Part shown: positions 17,481 through 26,092 of the stretch, piece by piece | How the letters are laid out: each line of letters opens with the position of its first letter | Numbering within the stretch: the first letter of the stretch is position 1 | Source of the DNA: Streptomyces xanthophaeus | GTDB lineage: Bacteria > Actinomycetota > Actinomycetes > Streptomycetales > Streptomycetaceae | Assembly (NCBI RefSeq): GCF_000725805.1 | Contig: NZ_JOFT01000018.1 | Location: forward strand, 62,001-126,000 | DNA length: 64,000 nucleotides | Reading direction: 5' to 3' | Notes under the pieces: generated by a model | Told to the model about the DNA's origin: nothing | Database searches by the model: none | Seen by the model: only the letters and a program-made list of their open reading frames with translations | Position numbers and translations under genes: made by a program

Positions 17481-19286
17481 TCAGCGGACCGAGCTCCACG
17501 ACCGCCACAGCGAGGCGTACGCCCCGTCGGCCGCCAGCAGTTCGTGGTGGCTGCCGAGCTCGACGATGCGGCCCCGGTCCACCACCGCGATCCGGTCGGC
17601 CTCCTGCACCGAATCCAGCCGGTGCACGATGGACACCACCGTGCGTCCCTCGATCAGCGCGGCCAGGGAGCGCTCGACCTGCCGGGAGGCGGAGGAGTCG
17701 AGCAGCGCGGTGGCCTCGTCCAGGACGAGGGTGTGCGGATCGGACAGCAGCAGCCGGGCGAGGGCGAGCTGCTGAGCGGCGGACGGGGACACCGGGGCCG
17801 CGCCGGCCCCGATCCCGCTGTCCAGGCCTTCGGGCAGGGACCGCGCCCAGTCCCCGAGCAGTACGGTCTCCAGCGCCGCCCACAACTCCTCGTCCGAGCC
17901 GTCCTCCCCGTCGGTGAGCACGAGGTTGTCCCGCAGGGTGCCGCTGAAGACGTGCTGCTCCTGGGTCACCAGGACCACCTCGCGGCGCAGTTGGCCGACG
18001 GGCAGGTCGGTCAGGTCCACGCCGCCGATCCGTACGGTGCCGCGGGTGGGGTGGTGCACGCCGGCCAGCAGCTTGCCCAGGGTGGACTTGCCGGCTCCGG
18101 AGGCGCCGACGACGGCGAGGCGTTCGGCCGGGGCGAGTTCGAGGTCGATGCCGCTGAGGACCTCGCGGCCCGGGCCGTAGCCGAAGCCGACGCCGTCGAG
18201 CCGGATCCCGTGGCCGCGGGTGGGCGCGGCCGGCTTGGGCTCCTCGCGAGGGAGCCGTTCGACGCCGAGGATGCGGCGCAGGGCCGCGTTGCCGATCTGG
18301 AGTTCGTCGGTCCAGGTCAGCAGGTCGTTGAGGGGCTCGCCGAGGGCCTGGACGTAGAGCACCACGGCGGTGAGCGCGCCGAGGCCCACGGCGCCGCGCT
18401 GGTAGGCGAGTCCGCCGATCAGCAGGGTGAGGGCCATCGGGACCATGGTGGCGAGGTCCAGGCTGGGGAACCAGATCGTCTGCAGCCAGGTGGTGCGCTG
18501 CCGGGTGCGGACCACCGCGTCGACGGTGGCGCCGTGCCGGTGGATCTGGCGGGCTCCGAGGCCGAGGGATTCCACGGTGCCCGCGCCCCGGGTGGTCTCG
18601 TGGGTGACGGCCAGGACGTCGGCCTCCTGGGCGAGCAGCCGCTCGTACGCGGCGGTCGCGCGCGGGCGGTACCAGAGGGTGGAGAGGACGGCGAAGGGCA
18701 CGCCGGCGAGCAGGGCGAGGGCCAGCAGCGGGGAGGTGAGGAGGATGGCGGCGAAGGTGAAGACCAGGGTGACGGCGGCCAGCACGATCCTCGGGACGGC
18801 CTGGCGGATGGACTCGCTGAGGCGGTCGGCGTCGGTGGTGGCGCGGCTGAGCAGGTCGCCGGTGCCGACGGACTCCACGGTGGACAGCGGCAGTCCGAGG
18901 ACGCGGCGGACGAACCCTTCGCGCGTGGCGGCCAGGACGCGCTCGCCGAGCAGCGTGGCCTGCACCTTGGCGGCGCGGGCCAGCAGGGCGTGGACGACGA
19001 GGATGGCGACGAAGGCCAGGGCGAGGACGTCGACGCGGGCCGTGCTGGTACCCGCCGCGACCGACTCCACGAGGTGGCCCAGCAGCCGGGGCCCGGTCAG
19101 GCTCGCCACCAGGGCGGTGCCGAACAGCAGCAGGGTGAGGGCGAGGCGGCCCGCGTTGCCGCGTACGAAGTCCCCCACCCAGGCCCGTACGTCGGCCCGG
19201 TCGGCCAGCGGCAGGCGGCCCGGCGCGGGACCGGCGCCCTCGGCGGGGGCCGGGGTGGGGGCCGTGGCGGTCGCGGTGCTCGTCAT
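17481..19286 (-). CDS. ABC exporter half-transporter with intact ATP-binding motif
   Basis: A 601-residue fused membrane and nucleotide-binding protein. Residues about 40-330 hold six transmembrane segments. The nucleotide domain keeps Walker A GASGAGKST with Lys400, Walker B LVLDEAT with the catalytic Glu, and the H-loop SIVHRL, but the ABC signature, normally LSGGQ, reads VSPSAAQ near residue 500. It overlaps the upstream ABC gene by 4 nt (ATGA) and has AAGGAG 6 nt before its ATG. The two are therefore a coupled heterodimer. From its place at the end of the leftward operon the inferred role is streptothricin export and self-protection. Confidence 0.88.
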   Translation of the reverse strand: MTSTATATAPTPAPAEGAGPAPGRLPLADRADVRAWVGDFVRGNAGRLALTLLLFGTALVASLTGPRLLGHLVESVAAGTSTARVDVLALAFVAILVVHALLARAAKVQATLLGERVLAATREGFVRRVLGLPLSTVESVGTGDLLSRATTDADRLSESIRQAVPRIVLAAVTLVFTFAAILLTSPLLALALLAGVPFAVLSTLWYRPRATAAYERLLAQEADVLAVTHETTRGAGTVESLGLGARQIHRHGATVDAVVRTRQRTTWLQTIWFPSLDLATMVPMALTLLIGGLAYQRGAVGLGALTAVVLYVQALGEPLNDLLTWTDELQIGNAALRRILGVERLPREEPKPAAPTRGHGIRLDGVGFGYGPGREVLSGIDLELAPAERLAVVGASGAGKSTLGKLLAGVHHPTRGTVRIGGVDLTDLPVGQLRREVVLVTQEQHVFSGTLRDNLVLTDGEDGSDEELWAALETVLLGDWARSLPEGLDSGIGAGAAPVSPSAAQQLALARLLLSDPHTLVLDEATALLDSSASRQVERSLAALIEGRTVVSIVHRLDSVQEADRIAVVDRGRIVELGSHHELLAADGAYASLWRSWSSVR

Positions 19287-20965
19287 GAGCGGGCTCCTTG
19301 CGTGGGGACGGGGCGGCCGTCCTGGCCGAGCCGGTGGACGCGGTCGGCGGCGCCCAGCCACAGTGGGCTGTCGCTGAACACCACGGTGGTCCGCCCGGAC
19401 CGCAGCGAGGCCACCCGCCGGACCACGCGGGACTCGGTCTGCGCGTCGACCGAGGCCGTCGGATCCTCCAGGACCAGCACGTCGGGGGCCGCGAGCAGGG
19501 CGCGGGCGAGCACCAGGCGCTGGCGCTGGCCCCCGGACAGGGCCCGGCCGCCCTCGCCGAGGTACTCGTCCAGACCGCCGGGCAGCCCCTCGACCACATC
19601 GGTGGCGTCGGCGGCGAACAGGGCGTCGGCCTGGGCCCCGGTCGAGCGGGCGAGGCCCCCGGTGAGCTCCTCCCGCACGGTGCCGCTGAAGAGGGTGTCG
19701 GCGGGGCCGGAGCGCAGCACGCGGGCCCGCAGTTCGGTGAGGTCGACCCGGTCGAGGGGGACCCCGCCGAGCAGGACGGCGGCGGGCTCCGGCAGCACGC
19801 CGTGGCGGGTCAGCCGGTCGGCGAGGTCTCCGGCCCGGCCCGCGGGGGCCGCGATGACGGTGAGCAGGCCCGCCTCGGCGGTGATGCCGGTGTCCTCGTC
19901 GGTGAGGGAGAGCGGGCCGTGGGGGAGCGGCAGGGGGTCGGCCGGCTGTTCGGGCTCGGGGTCGATGCGCAGCAGGGTGCAGACGCGGCCGGCCGCGACC
20001 TTGGCGAGGCTGAGGGTCTCGGCGGCCTCGGTGGCGGTGCTGACGGGCAGGGTGAGGAAGGCGGAGGCCCCGTAGAAGGCGACGAGTTCGCCGGGGGTGA
20101 TGGTGCCGTTCAGGGCGAGGCGGGCGCCGAGCCAGGCGATGCCGACCGTGACCAGGCCGGGCAGGAACACCCCGGCGGCCTGGAGCCAGGCCTCCATCCG
20201 GCCGGCCGACTCGCCCGCCCGGCGGACCTGCTGGCTGGTGGCGCGGAAGCGGTCCGCGAAGCGGGCCTCGCCGCCGATCCCGCGCAGGATGCGCAGGCCG
20301 GCCACGATGTCGCCGGCCTGGGAGGTGGCGATGCCCATCTGTTCGCGCTGCTCCTCGTCGCGTTCCTGGAGCGGGCGCAGCAGCGGTCCGATGCCGAGGA
20401 CTGCGGCGGGTACGCCGATGAGGACGGCGAGGCCCAGGACCGGGGAGGTGAGCGTGAGCGCGACGGCGACGAGGACGGCGGCGACCACCGCGCCGATGGA
20501 CCGGCCGACGACCTCGAAGGCGTTGCCGATGCTCTCGACGTCGGCGGCGGCGGAGGCGGCCACGTCACCGGAGCGGGCCTTGCTGCGCAAGGTGGCGCCG
20601 AGGCGGGTGACCTGGCGCATCAGCACCCGGTGGGTGTGCGCCACCGCGTGCACCTCGGCGCCGACGGCGGCCTGGATGAGGCCGGCGCCGGCCACGGCCT
20701 GGAGGATGCCGAGGCCCAGCGCCACCAGGGCCCACAGGTAGAGGGCGCCCGGGCCTTCGGCCCGCCCGCCCACGTCGATGGCCCGGCCGATGACCAGCGG
20801 CAGCAGGGCCAGCGGGACCATCCAGGCCATGCCGAGGAGGGCGCTGAGCAGCAGCGGCCCGGGCCGGATGCGCACGAGCCACCACAGGTAGGCCCAGGGG
20901 CCCCGGCTGTCGGCTTCCGGTACGGCCTCGGGGGACACCGAGGCGTCGAACAGTCTGTTGGCCAC
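19283..20965 (-). CDS. ABC exporter half-transporter with degenerate ATP-binding motif
   Basis: A 560-residue half-transporter with six transmembrane segments (about residues 30-310) and a nucleotide domain that is degenerate at several points. Walker A is AAPAGRAGD (372-380) with no Lys, Walker B is LVLED with Asp and Glu exchanged (500-501), and the H-loop His is missing (VVFSDSPL). The signature LSGGQ (476-480) is intact. Together with the partner gene this would leave one complete composite ATP site, as in asymmetric heterodimeric exporters. It starts at ATG 20965, 60 bp after the adenylation gene, in the leftward cluster operon. Confidence 0.87.
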   Translation of the reverse strand: MANRLFDASVSPEAVPEADSRGPWAYLWWLVRIRPGPLLLSALLGMAWMVPLALLPLVIGRAIDVGGRAEGPGALYLWALVALGLGILQAVAGAGLIQAAVGAEVHAVAHTHRVLMRQVTRLGATLRSKARSGDVAASAAADVESIGNAFEVVGRSIGAVVAAVLVAVALTLTSPVLGLAVLIGVPAAVLGIGPLLRPLQERDEEQREQMGIATSQAGDIVAGLRILRGIGGEARFADRFRATSQQVRRAGESAGRMEAWLQAAGVFLPGLVTVGIAWLGARLALNGTITPGELVAFYGASAFLTLPVSTATEAAETLSLAKVAAGRVCTLLRIDPEPEQPADPLPLPHGPLSLTDEDTGITAEAGLLTVIAAPAGRAGDLADRLTRHGVLPEPAAVLLGGVPLDRVDLTELRARVLRSGPADTLFSGTVREELTGGLARSTGAQADALFAADATDVVEGLPGGLDEYLGEGGRALSGGQRQRLVLARALLAAPDVLVLEDPTASVDAQTESRVVRRVASLRSGRTTVVFSDSPLWLGAADRVHRLGQDGRPVPTQGARS

Positions 20966-21025
20966 AGGGGGGCTCCTGGGTCGGGCCGGATCAGCGAGCG
21001 GGTCGGGGGACCCGGGTCAGAGGAA

Positions 21026-22522
21026 TCAGAGGTAGAGGTCCCGGGTGGTCGCGCGGTCGACCTTGCCGGTGCGGGTGTGCGCGAGCGCGGGCACGGCGAC
21101 GATGCGGTCGGGCACCAGGAACGCGGGGACGGTGGAGCGGAGTTCGTCGCGCAGCGCCCGTACGTCGCTCTCGGCGTCCGGGGCGAACACGACGAAGGCG
21201 ACGAGGGCGTTGTGGTCGCCCTTGACGTGCTCGGCCGCCGCGACGGCGGAGATGCCGGGCAGGCGGCCGATCTGGTGCTCGACGTCCAGCAGGTCGACGC
21301 GATGGCCGCGGATCTTGACCTGGTGGTCGGCGCGCCCGTGGAAGACGAGCATGCCGTCGGAGCTCTCGTGCACCAGGTCGCCGGTGCGGTACCAGCGGGC
21401 GGGGCCGTCGCCGAGATCGGCCTCCACGAACCGGGCGGCGGTGCGTTCCGGGTCGTCCAGGTAGCCGGTGGCCAGCTGGGGGCCCGCCAGGTAGAGCTCC
21501 CCGGGTCCGTCGGGTGCCTCCGCGCGGGGGACGACCGCCTGTCGCACGGAGGGCAGCGGACGTCCGATCGGGACCCCCTCGGGGAAGGGCCCCTCGGCCC
21601 CGGGGCCGGCGAGCAGCACGCTGTGGGTGACCAGCGCGGTCTCGGTGGAGCCGTAGGTGTTGAGCAGCCGGACCCGGTCGGCGCCGAGCCGGTGCCAGCG
21701 TTCGAGCATGTCGGCGCGGACGGCCTCGCCGCCGATGACCACGGTGTCCAGGGAGTCGGGAAGTTTCAGCCCGTGCTCCAGCAGGGACCCGGTGAAGACG
21801 TGCCAGTAGTCGACGGGCAGGTTGACGAGGGTGATCTCGGCCTCGGCGAGCAGGGGGCCGAGGGCGCTCTCGCTCTCCTCGTCGATCACCAGCAGGCCGC
21901 CGGCGCAGAGCGTGGGCAGGATCTCCTCCAGGCTGGTGTCGCCGTCGGCGCGGTGGAAGTTGAGCGCGACGGTGTCCGGGCCGACGCCGTAACGGGTGCG
22001 CAGTTGCGGGACCACCGCGTGCAGCGCTCCGTGCGGGACGGCGGCGGCCTTGGGCGCTCCGGTGGAGCCGGAGGTGAACAGGACGTACGCCGGGTCCTCG
22101 GCGCGCACGGGCTCGCCGGCCTCGCGCAGGGGGGCTCGGGAGGAGCCCCAGTTGGGCCGCAGGAGGCGGTCGACGGCGGGGAGCCGGCCGGTTTCGGCGG
22201 TGGTGACGGCTTCCTGGCAGCCCAGCGCCCGCAGGGCGTCGTCCATGTGGGTGCCGGGGGTGTCGGTGACCGGTACGTAGCCGCGGCCGGCCGCGAGCAC
22301 GCCGATGACGGCGGCGACGTCCCGGGCGGAGTGGTGGGTGACGATGCCGACGGGCGGACGGGGGCCGGGGCCGCGGGTGGCGACGAGATCGGCCACCGCG
22401 CCGGCCCAGCGGGCGAGTTGGCCGTAGCCGACGGTGGAGCCGTTGTCGAGGACCGCGGGCCGGTCGGGGTCCGCGCGGGCGATGGCGAAGAAGGGGTCGA
22501 CCACATTGGACAGGAGGGACAT
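21026..22522 (-). CDS. Stand-alone adenylation enzyme, ORF19/ORF5 type, for beta-lysine
   Basis: A 498-residue NRPS adenylation domain with no carrier domain. Core motifs are present: A3 LFTSGSTGAPK, A5 NTYGSTET, A7 YRTGDLV, A8 HQVKIRGHRVDLLDV, and A10 with Lys in RTGKVDR. In the described streptothricin pathway two free adenylation enzymes use beta-lysine: one loads the carrier domain of the T-C protein and the other also forms the amide bonds that lengthen the beta-lysine chain. Position immediately downstream of the T-C gene suggests the elongating (ORF19) enzyme, but this is inference from synteny. It is paralogous to the gene at 40303. The start ATG at 22522 was chosen by alignment with that paralogue. 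Confidence 0.88.
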   Translation of the reverse strand: MSLLSNVVDPFFAIARADPDRPAVLDNGSTVGYGQLARWAGAVADLVATRGPGPRPPVGIVTHHSARDVAAVIGVLAAGRGYVPVTDTPGTHMDDALRALGCQEAVTTAETGRLPAVDRLLRPNWGSSRAPLREAGEPVRAEDPAYVLFTSGSTGAPKAAAVPHGALHAVVPQLRTRYGVGPDTVALNFHRADGDTSLEEILPTLCAGGLLVIDEESESALGPLLAEAEITLVNLPVDYWHVFTGSLLEHGLKLPDSLDTVVIGGEAVRADMLERWHRLGADRVRLLNTYGSTETALVTHSVLLAGPGAEGPFPEGVPIGRPLPSVRQAVVPRAEAPDGPGELYLAGPQLATGYLDDPERTAARFVEADLGDGPARWYRTGDLVHESSDGMLVFHGRADHQVKIRGHRVDLLDVEHQIGRLPGISAVAAAEHVKGDHNALVAFVVFAPDAESDVRALRDELRSTVPAFLVPDRIVAVPALAHTRTGKVDRATTRDLYL

Positions 22523-22553
22523 GAGGGGTGCCTTCTCGGATTCTGTACGCGGG

Positions 22554-24284
22554 TCAGCCGTCGGAGGGGTCGGAGCGGTCGGCGCCGTCAGTACCGTCGG
22601 AGTGGACCAGGGCGGCGAGCGCGTCGCGGTGGCGGGCGGCGAGCCGGGCGATGGTGGCCTCGTCGTGCAGGGCACCGGAGTACCACCATTCGACGCGGAG
22701 CACTCCGTCGTCGGTCGTGGCGATCACCTCGATGAGGTGGGGGCGCACCCAGTCCGGTCCGGTGATCTCGCCCACCGGTTCGTCGGCGACGTCGAGCAGC
22801 AGCGTGCCGAGGGGGAGTCCGTCGGCGTCGTCGCCCTCGAAGTCGAAGGAGACGTCGCTGGGCGGGGCGCCGCGCAGGGCGGCGGAGATCCGGGGCCGGC
22901 CGTGCCGGCTCAGCGCCCCGTGGCCGATCCCTCCGCCGGGCAGGGCGGCGAGGTGGCCGACGGTGCGGGCGAGGCGTTCGGCGGGGGTGCCGGGGGCGAG
23001 GTCGAGGCGGACGGGGACGGTGGTGGTGAACCAGCCGGTGGTGCGGGCCAGATCGGTGTCGCCGACGACCTCCTCGCGGCCGTGCCGAAGGACGTCCACC
23101 CGGACCGCGTCCTGGCCCTGCCACGCGCCGAGCGCCTCGCCGAGGGCGTGCAGCAGCAGTTCGCCGGGGTGGCAGCGGTGGGCGCGGGCCGCGCGGAACA
23201 GTCTTCCGGTGAACTCCGGGCCGAAGCGGGAGACGTGGGTGGCGGCGGTGGCGGCGGTGTTCACGGCCCGCGGGTCGGCGTGGCCGTCGCTTCCGTCGCC
23301 CGGGCGGCGGTCGAGCGGGACCTGGCCGGGGGTGCGGGCCACCTCGGTCCACCACTCGGCCTCCGCCTCGGCCTCGGGGGTGCGGGCGTACGCGGCGAGG
23401 GCCAGGGCCCACTCCGGGTAGCCGGTCCCCTCGGTGCAGCGGACGTCGTCCCCGTCGTCGCCGACGGCGAGTGCGGCGTAGAGCCGCTCCAGGTCCTCGA
23501 TCAGGACGGACCAGGACACCATGTCGAAGGCGAGCTGGTGGACGGCGATCAGGAGCCGGCCCGGGCGGGCCGGGCCGGCGTCGAACCAGACGAACCGCAC
23601 GACGCGGCCCGCCCCGGGGTCGAGGGAGCGCTGTTCGAGCGAGCAGCGCAGGGTGACGGCCTCGGAGAGTTCGGCGTCGTCGAGTTCACGGGTGTCGACG
23701 GTGTCGACGATGTCGAGCGGGGTGTCCGGGGTGAGGACGGCGACCGTCTGCCGCGGGCGCTTGGCGGGCCGGGCCTCGACGGCGAGGCGCAGCGAGGCAT
23801 GGCCGGCGACCAGGCGCCGTACGGTTTCGGCGAGCACGCCGGGGTCGAGGTCGGGGCGGGTGGTGAAGAGCATCGACTGGTTCCAGTGGGCGCGGCTGCC
23901 GTTCTGGTCCTCCCAGCCCTGCTCCTGGGAGGGCGTGAGGACGACCGGGCCGTGTGCGGCGCCGGGCTCGGCGAGGGGGCCGGCGCCCTCGCGGCGTCGG
24001 CCGGCCCGCTCGGTGACCAGGAGGCTGAGGTGCTCCACGGTCATGTCCTCGGCGAAGAGTTCGCGGAGCTGGACGCGGACGCCGTAGGCGCTCTCGATGC
24101 GGCGGGCGGCGCGGATGAGGTCGAGCGAGTCGACGCCGAGGTCGCGCAGGGGTGCGGCGAGGTCGGGGGCGGGTTCCAGGACTGCTTCGGCGAGCCATTC
24201 GGCGAGGTGGGCGCGTACGTCGTCCACGGCGGCCGGGGCGGCCCCGTCCGTGGAGTGCGGTGCGGGCCGGGCGGGGGCGCTCAC
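22554..24284 (-). CDS. NRPS thiolation-condensation protein, ORF18 type
   Basis: A 576-residue protein with a carrier domain first (LGVDSLDLI, phosphopantetheine Ser53) and a condensation domain from about residue 115 to 560. In streptothricin biosynthesis the matching T-C protein carries beta-lysine oligomers, and its C domain joins them to the streptolidine-gulosamine intermediate, releasing product. The expected HHxxxDG core reads HQLAFDM at 249-255, so the second, catalytic His is Gln250. The GTG start at 24284 overlaps the carbamoyltransferase stop by 4 nt. The adenylation gene follows after 31 nt. Confidence 0.88.
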   Translation of the reverse strand: MSAPARPAPHSTDGAAPAAVDDVRAHLAEWLAEAVLEPAPDLAAPLRDLGVDSLDLIRAARRIESAYGVRVQLRELFAEDMTVEHLSLLVTERAGRRREGAGPLAEPGAAHGPVVLTPSQEQGWEDQNGSRAHWNQSMLFTTRPDLDPGVLAETVRRLVAGHASLRLAVEARPAKRPRQTVAVLTPDTPLDIVDTVDTRELDDAELSEAVTLRCSLEQRSLDPGAGRVVRFVWFDAGPARPGRLLIAVHQLAFDMVSWSVLIEDLERLYAALAVGDDGDDVRCTEGTGYPEWALALAAYARTPEAEAEAEWWTEVARTPGQVPLDRRPGDGSDGHADPRAVNTAATAATHVSRFGPEFTGRLFRAARAHRCHPGELLLHALGEALGAWQGQDAVRVDVLRHGREEVVGDTDLARTTGWFTTTVPVRLDLAPGTPAERLARTVGHLAALPGGGIGHGALSRHGRPRISAALRGAPPSDVSFDFEGDDADGLPLGTLLLDVADEPVGEITGPDWVRPHLIEVIATTDDGVLRVEWWYSGALHDEATIARLAARHRDALAALVHSDGTDGADRSDPSDG

Positions 24285-26017
24285 GCGCGGCCCGCCTCAC
24301 CGAGCGCGTCCGCGGAGCGTTCGATCAGGAAGGGGCCGAGGGCGAGGGCGTCCATCGGCAGCCGGTGGAAGGTGGCCAGGGCGTCGCGCGGGCTGCACAC
24401 GACGGGTTCGTCACGGCCGTTGAAGGAGGTGTTGAGCACGACGGCGGTGCCGGTGTGCCGGCCTACCTCGCCGATCAGGCGGTGGTAGAGCGGGTCGCTC
24501 TCGTGGGACACGGTCTGCGGGCGGGTGGTGCGGTCGCTGTGCACGACGGCCGGCATGGCCTCGGCGCCCGCTTCCGTGACCGGGGTCGTGACGATCATGT
24601 ACGGGAGCGGGGTGGCGGTGCCGATGAGGGCGAGGGCCGCCTCCTCCTGCATGCTCGGCGCGAACGGCCGCCAGGCTTCCCGGTCCTTGATGCGGACGTT
24701 GACCCGGTCGCGGGTGCTCTCGGGCGAGGGCACGGCGAGCATGCTGCGGTGACCCAGCGCCCGCGGTCCGCCTTCGGCGCGGCCCTGGAACCAGCCGGCG
24801 ACCCCGCCGCGGGCCAGGACGGCGGCGGTCGCCCCGGCGATGTCCTCGTGCTCGGTGTAGGCGGTGCCGGAGGCGTCGAGGACCTTGCGGATGCTGTCGG
24901 GGGACCACTGGGGGCCCCAGGCCACCGAGCCGGCCATCGGGCGGATCCGGTCGCCCTCCTGGGCCGCGACCAGGACGGCCGCGCCGAGGGAGACGCCCTG
25001 GTCGCCCGCGAGCGGCTGGACGAACAGGTCGCCGACCTCGGGCAGGCGCATCAGCTTGCCGTTGAGGGTGGCGTTGAAGCCGACGCCGCCCGCGATCATC
25101 AAGGTGGTCTCGCCGGTCTCCCGGAGCAGGCCCCGGACCAGGCCGATGACGGCGTGTTCGAGGGCGGCCTGGGCGGTGGCGGCGATGTCGCGGTACTCGA
25201 AGGGGTCCCGGTCGGTGACCTTGGTGAAGCGGCCCAGGCGCGGGTCGAAGCGGCGTGCGGAGCGGTTGGGCGCCTGGGGGAGGGTCTTCTCCAGGTGCTC
25301 CATCCAGTGCCGGATGGTGGCGGTCTCCTCGTCGGTGGTGCCCGTGGAGCGCAGGTCCGGGGGGACGACGCCGATGGTGAAGTCCTCGTCGGCGAAGGTG
25401 AAGGCGCCGCCGAAGGTGAGGTCCTGGGGGCGGCCGTAGGAGGCGAGGCCCATCATCTTTCCGGCGGCGTCGGCGCCCAGTCCGGCGTACTCGCACACCG
25501 CGGCGTAGAAGTAGCCGAGCGACCAGCCGGGGGTGTGGGCGCGCAATGTCTTGATCTCGCCGTCGATCCCGACCGCGAGGGTGGTGCTCTCGTCCTCTCC
25601 CTGGCCGTCGAGGACGAGGATCGCGCCGCGGTCGCGCCCGGAGAGGTGGTAGGCGCTGGCCGCGTGGGCGAGGTGGTGGTTGACGAAGGTCAGCCGGGGG
25701 TCGCGGGCGCGCGGGAACAGCGCCTTGGGCAGCAGGTGTTCGAGGGCGTCACCGTCGCCGGCGAACCAGTCCAGGCCGCGGTCGGCGAAGAGCTTGGGGA
25801 GGTCCCACCCGTGGGCGACGACGTCTATGTCGCCCAGGGTGAGACCTCCTTCGGCGAGGCAGTACGCGACGGCGTTCAGGGGTGCTTCGCCGTAGGCGTG
25901 CTTGTTGCGGGTGAAGCGCTCCTCCTCGGCCATGGCGATCACTTCGCCGTCCACGACGAGGCAGGCCGCGCCGTCGTGGCTGGCGCCGGGCCAGCCGTTG
26001 ACTCCGAGCACACGCAT
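24281..26017 (-). CDS. O-carbamoyltransferase (NodU/CmcH family)
   Basis: A 578-residue two-domain enzyme that transfers a carbamoyl group from carbamoyl phosphate through carbamoyl-adenylate to a hydroxyl. The N-terminal Kae1-like part has HDGAACLV, EEERFTRNKH and the metal-binding VNHHLAHAASAY. The C-terminal part has GPRALGHRSML and NTSFNGRDEP. Streptothricins carry a carbamoyl ester on the gulosamine, so that is the likely acceptor. It is the first gene of the leftward operon, 75 bp after the regulator gene, with a GTTGTAC motif in that gap at 26081-26087. The start ATG at 26017 begins MRVLGVNGW as in the family. Confidence 0.9.
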   Translation of the reverse strand: MRVLGVNGWPGASHDGAACLVVDGEVIAMAEEERFTRNKHAYGEAPLNAVAYCLAEGGLTLGDIDVVAHGWDLPKLFADRGLDWFAGDGDALEHLLPKALFPRARDPRLTFVNHHLAHAASAYHLSGRDRGAILVLDGQGEDESTTLAVGIDGEIKTLRAHTPGWSLGYFYAAVCEYAGLGADAAGKMMGLASYGRPQDLTFGGAFTFADEDFTIGVVPPDLRSTGTTDEETATIRHWMEHLEKTLPQAPNRSARRFDPRLGRFTKVTDRDPFEYRDIAATAQAALEHAVIGLVRGLLRETGETTLMIAGGVGFNATLNGKLMRLPEVGDLFVQPLAGDQGVSLGAAVLVAAQEGDRIRPMAGSVAWGPQWSPDSIRKVLDASGTAYTEHEDIAGATAAVLARGGVAGWFQGRAEGGPRALGHRSMLAVPSPESTRDRVNVRIKDREAWRPFAPSMQEEAALALIGTATPLPYMIVTTPVTEAGAEAMPAVVHSDRTTRPQTVSHESDPLYHRLIGEVGRHTGTAVVLNTSFNGRDEPVVCSPRDALATFHRLPMDALALGPFLIERSADALGEAGRA

Positions 26018-26080
26018 GGTCAGTCCCCAAAGATCGATCGAGTCGTCCGGTTACGCCAACCGATCTTGTCGATCAGGGGA

Positions 26081-26087
26081 GTTGTAC
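26081..26087. promoter_or_regulatory. GTTGTAC motif upstream of the carbamoyltransferase
   Basis: A copy of the GTACAAC/GTTGTAC motif, which is repeated in the main divergent promoter region, lies in the 75-bp gap between the regulator and the leftward operon. It is a candidate operator site by repetition only. Confidence 0.35.
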
Positions 26088-26092
26088 ACGAC

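Noticed and set aside
19298..22735. An 1145-codon open frame on the plus strand across the ABC and A genes
   Set aside because: It is a GC-rich antisense frame covering three well-supported leftward genes and shows no domain.
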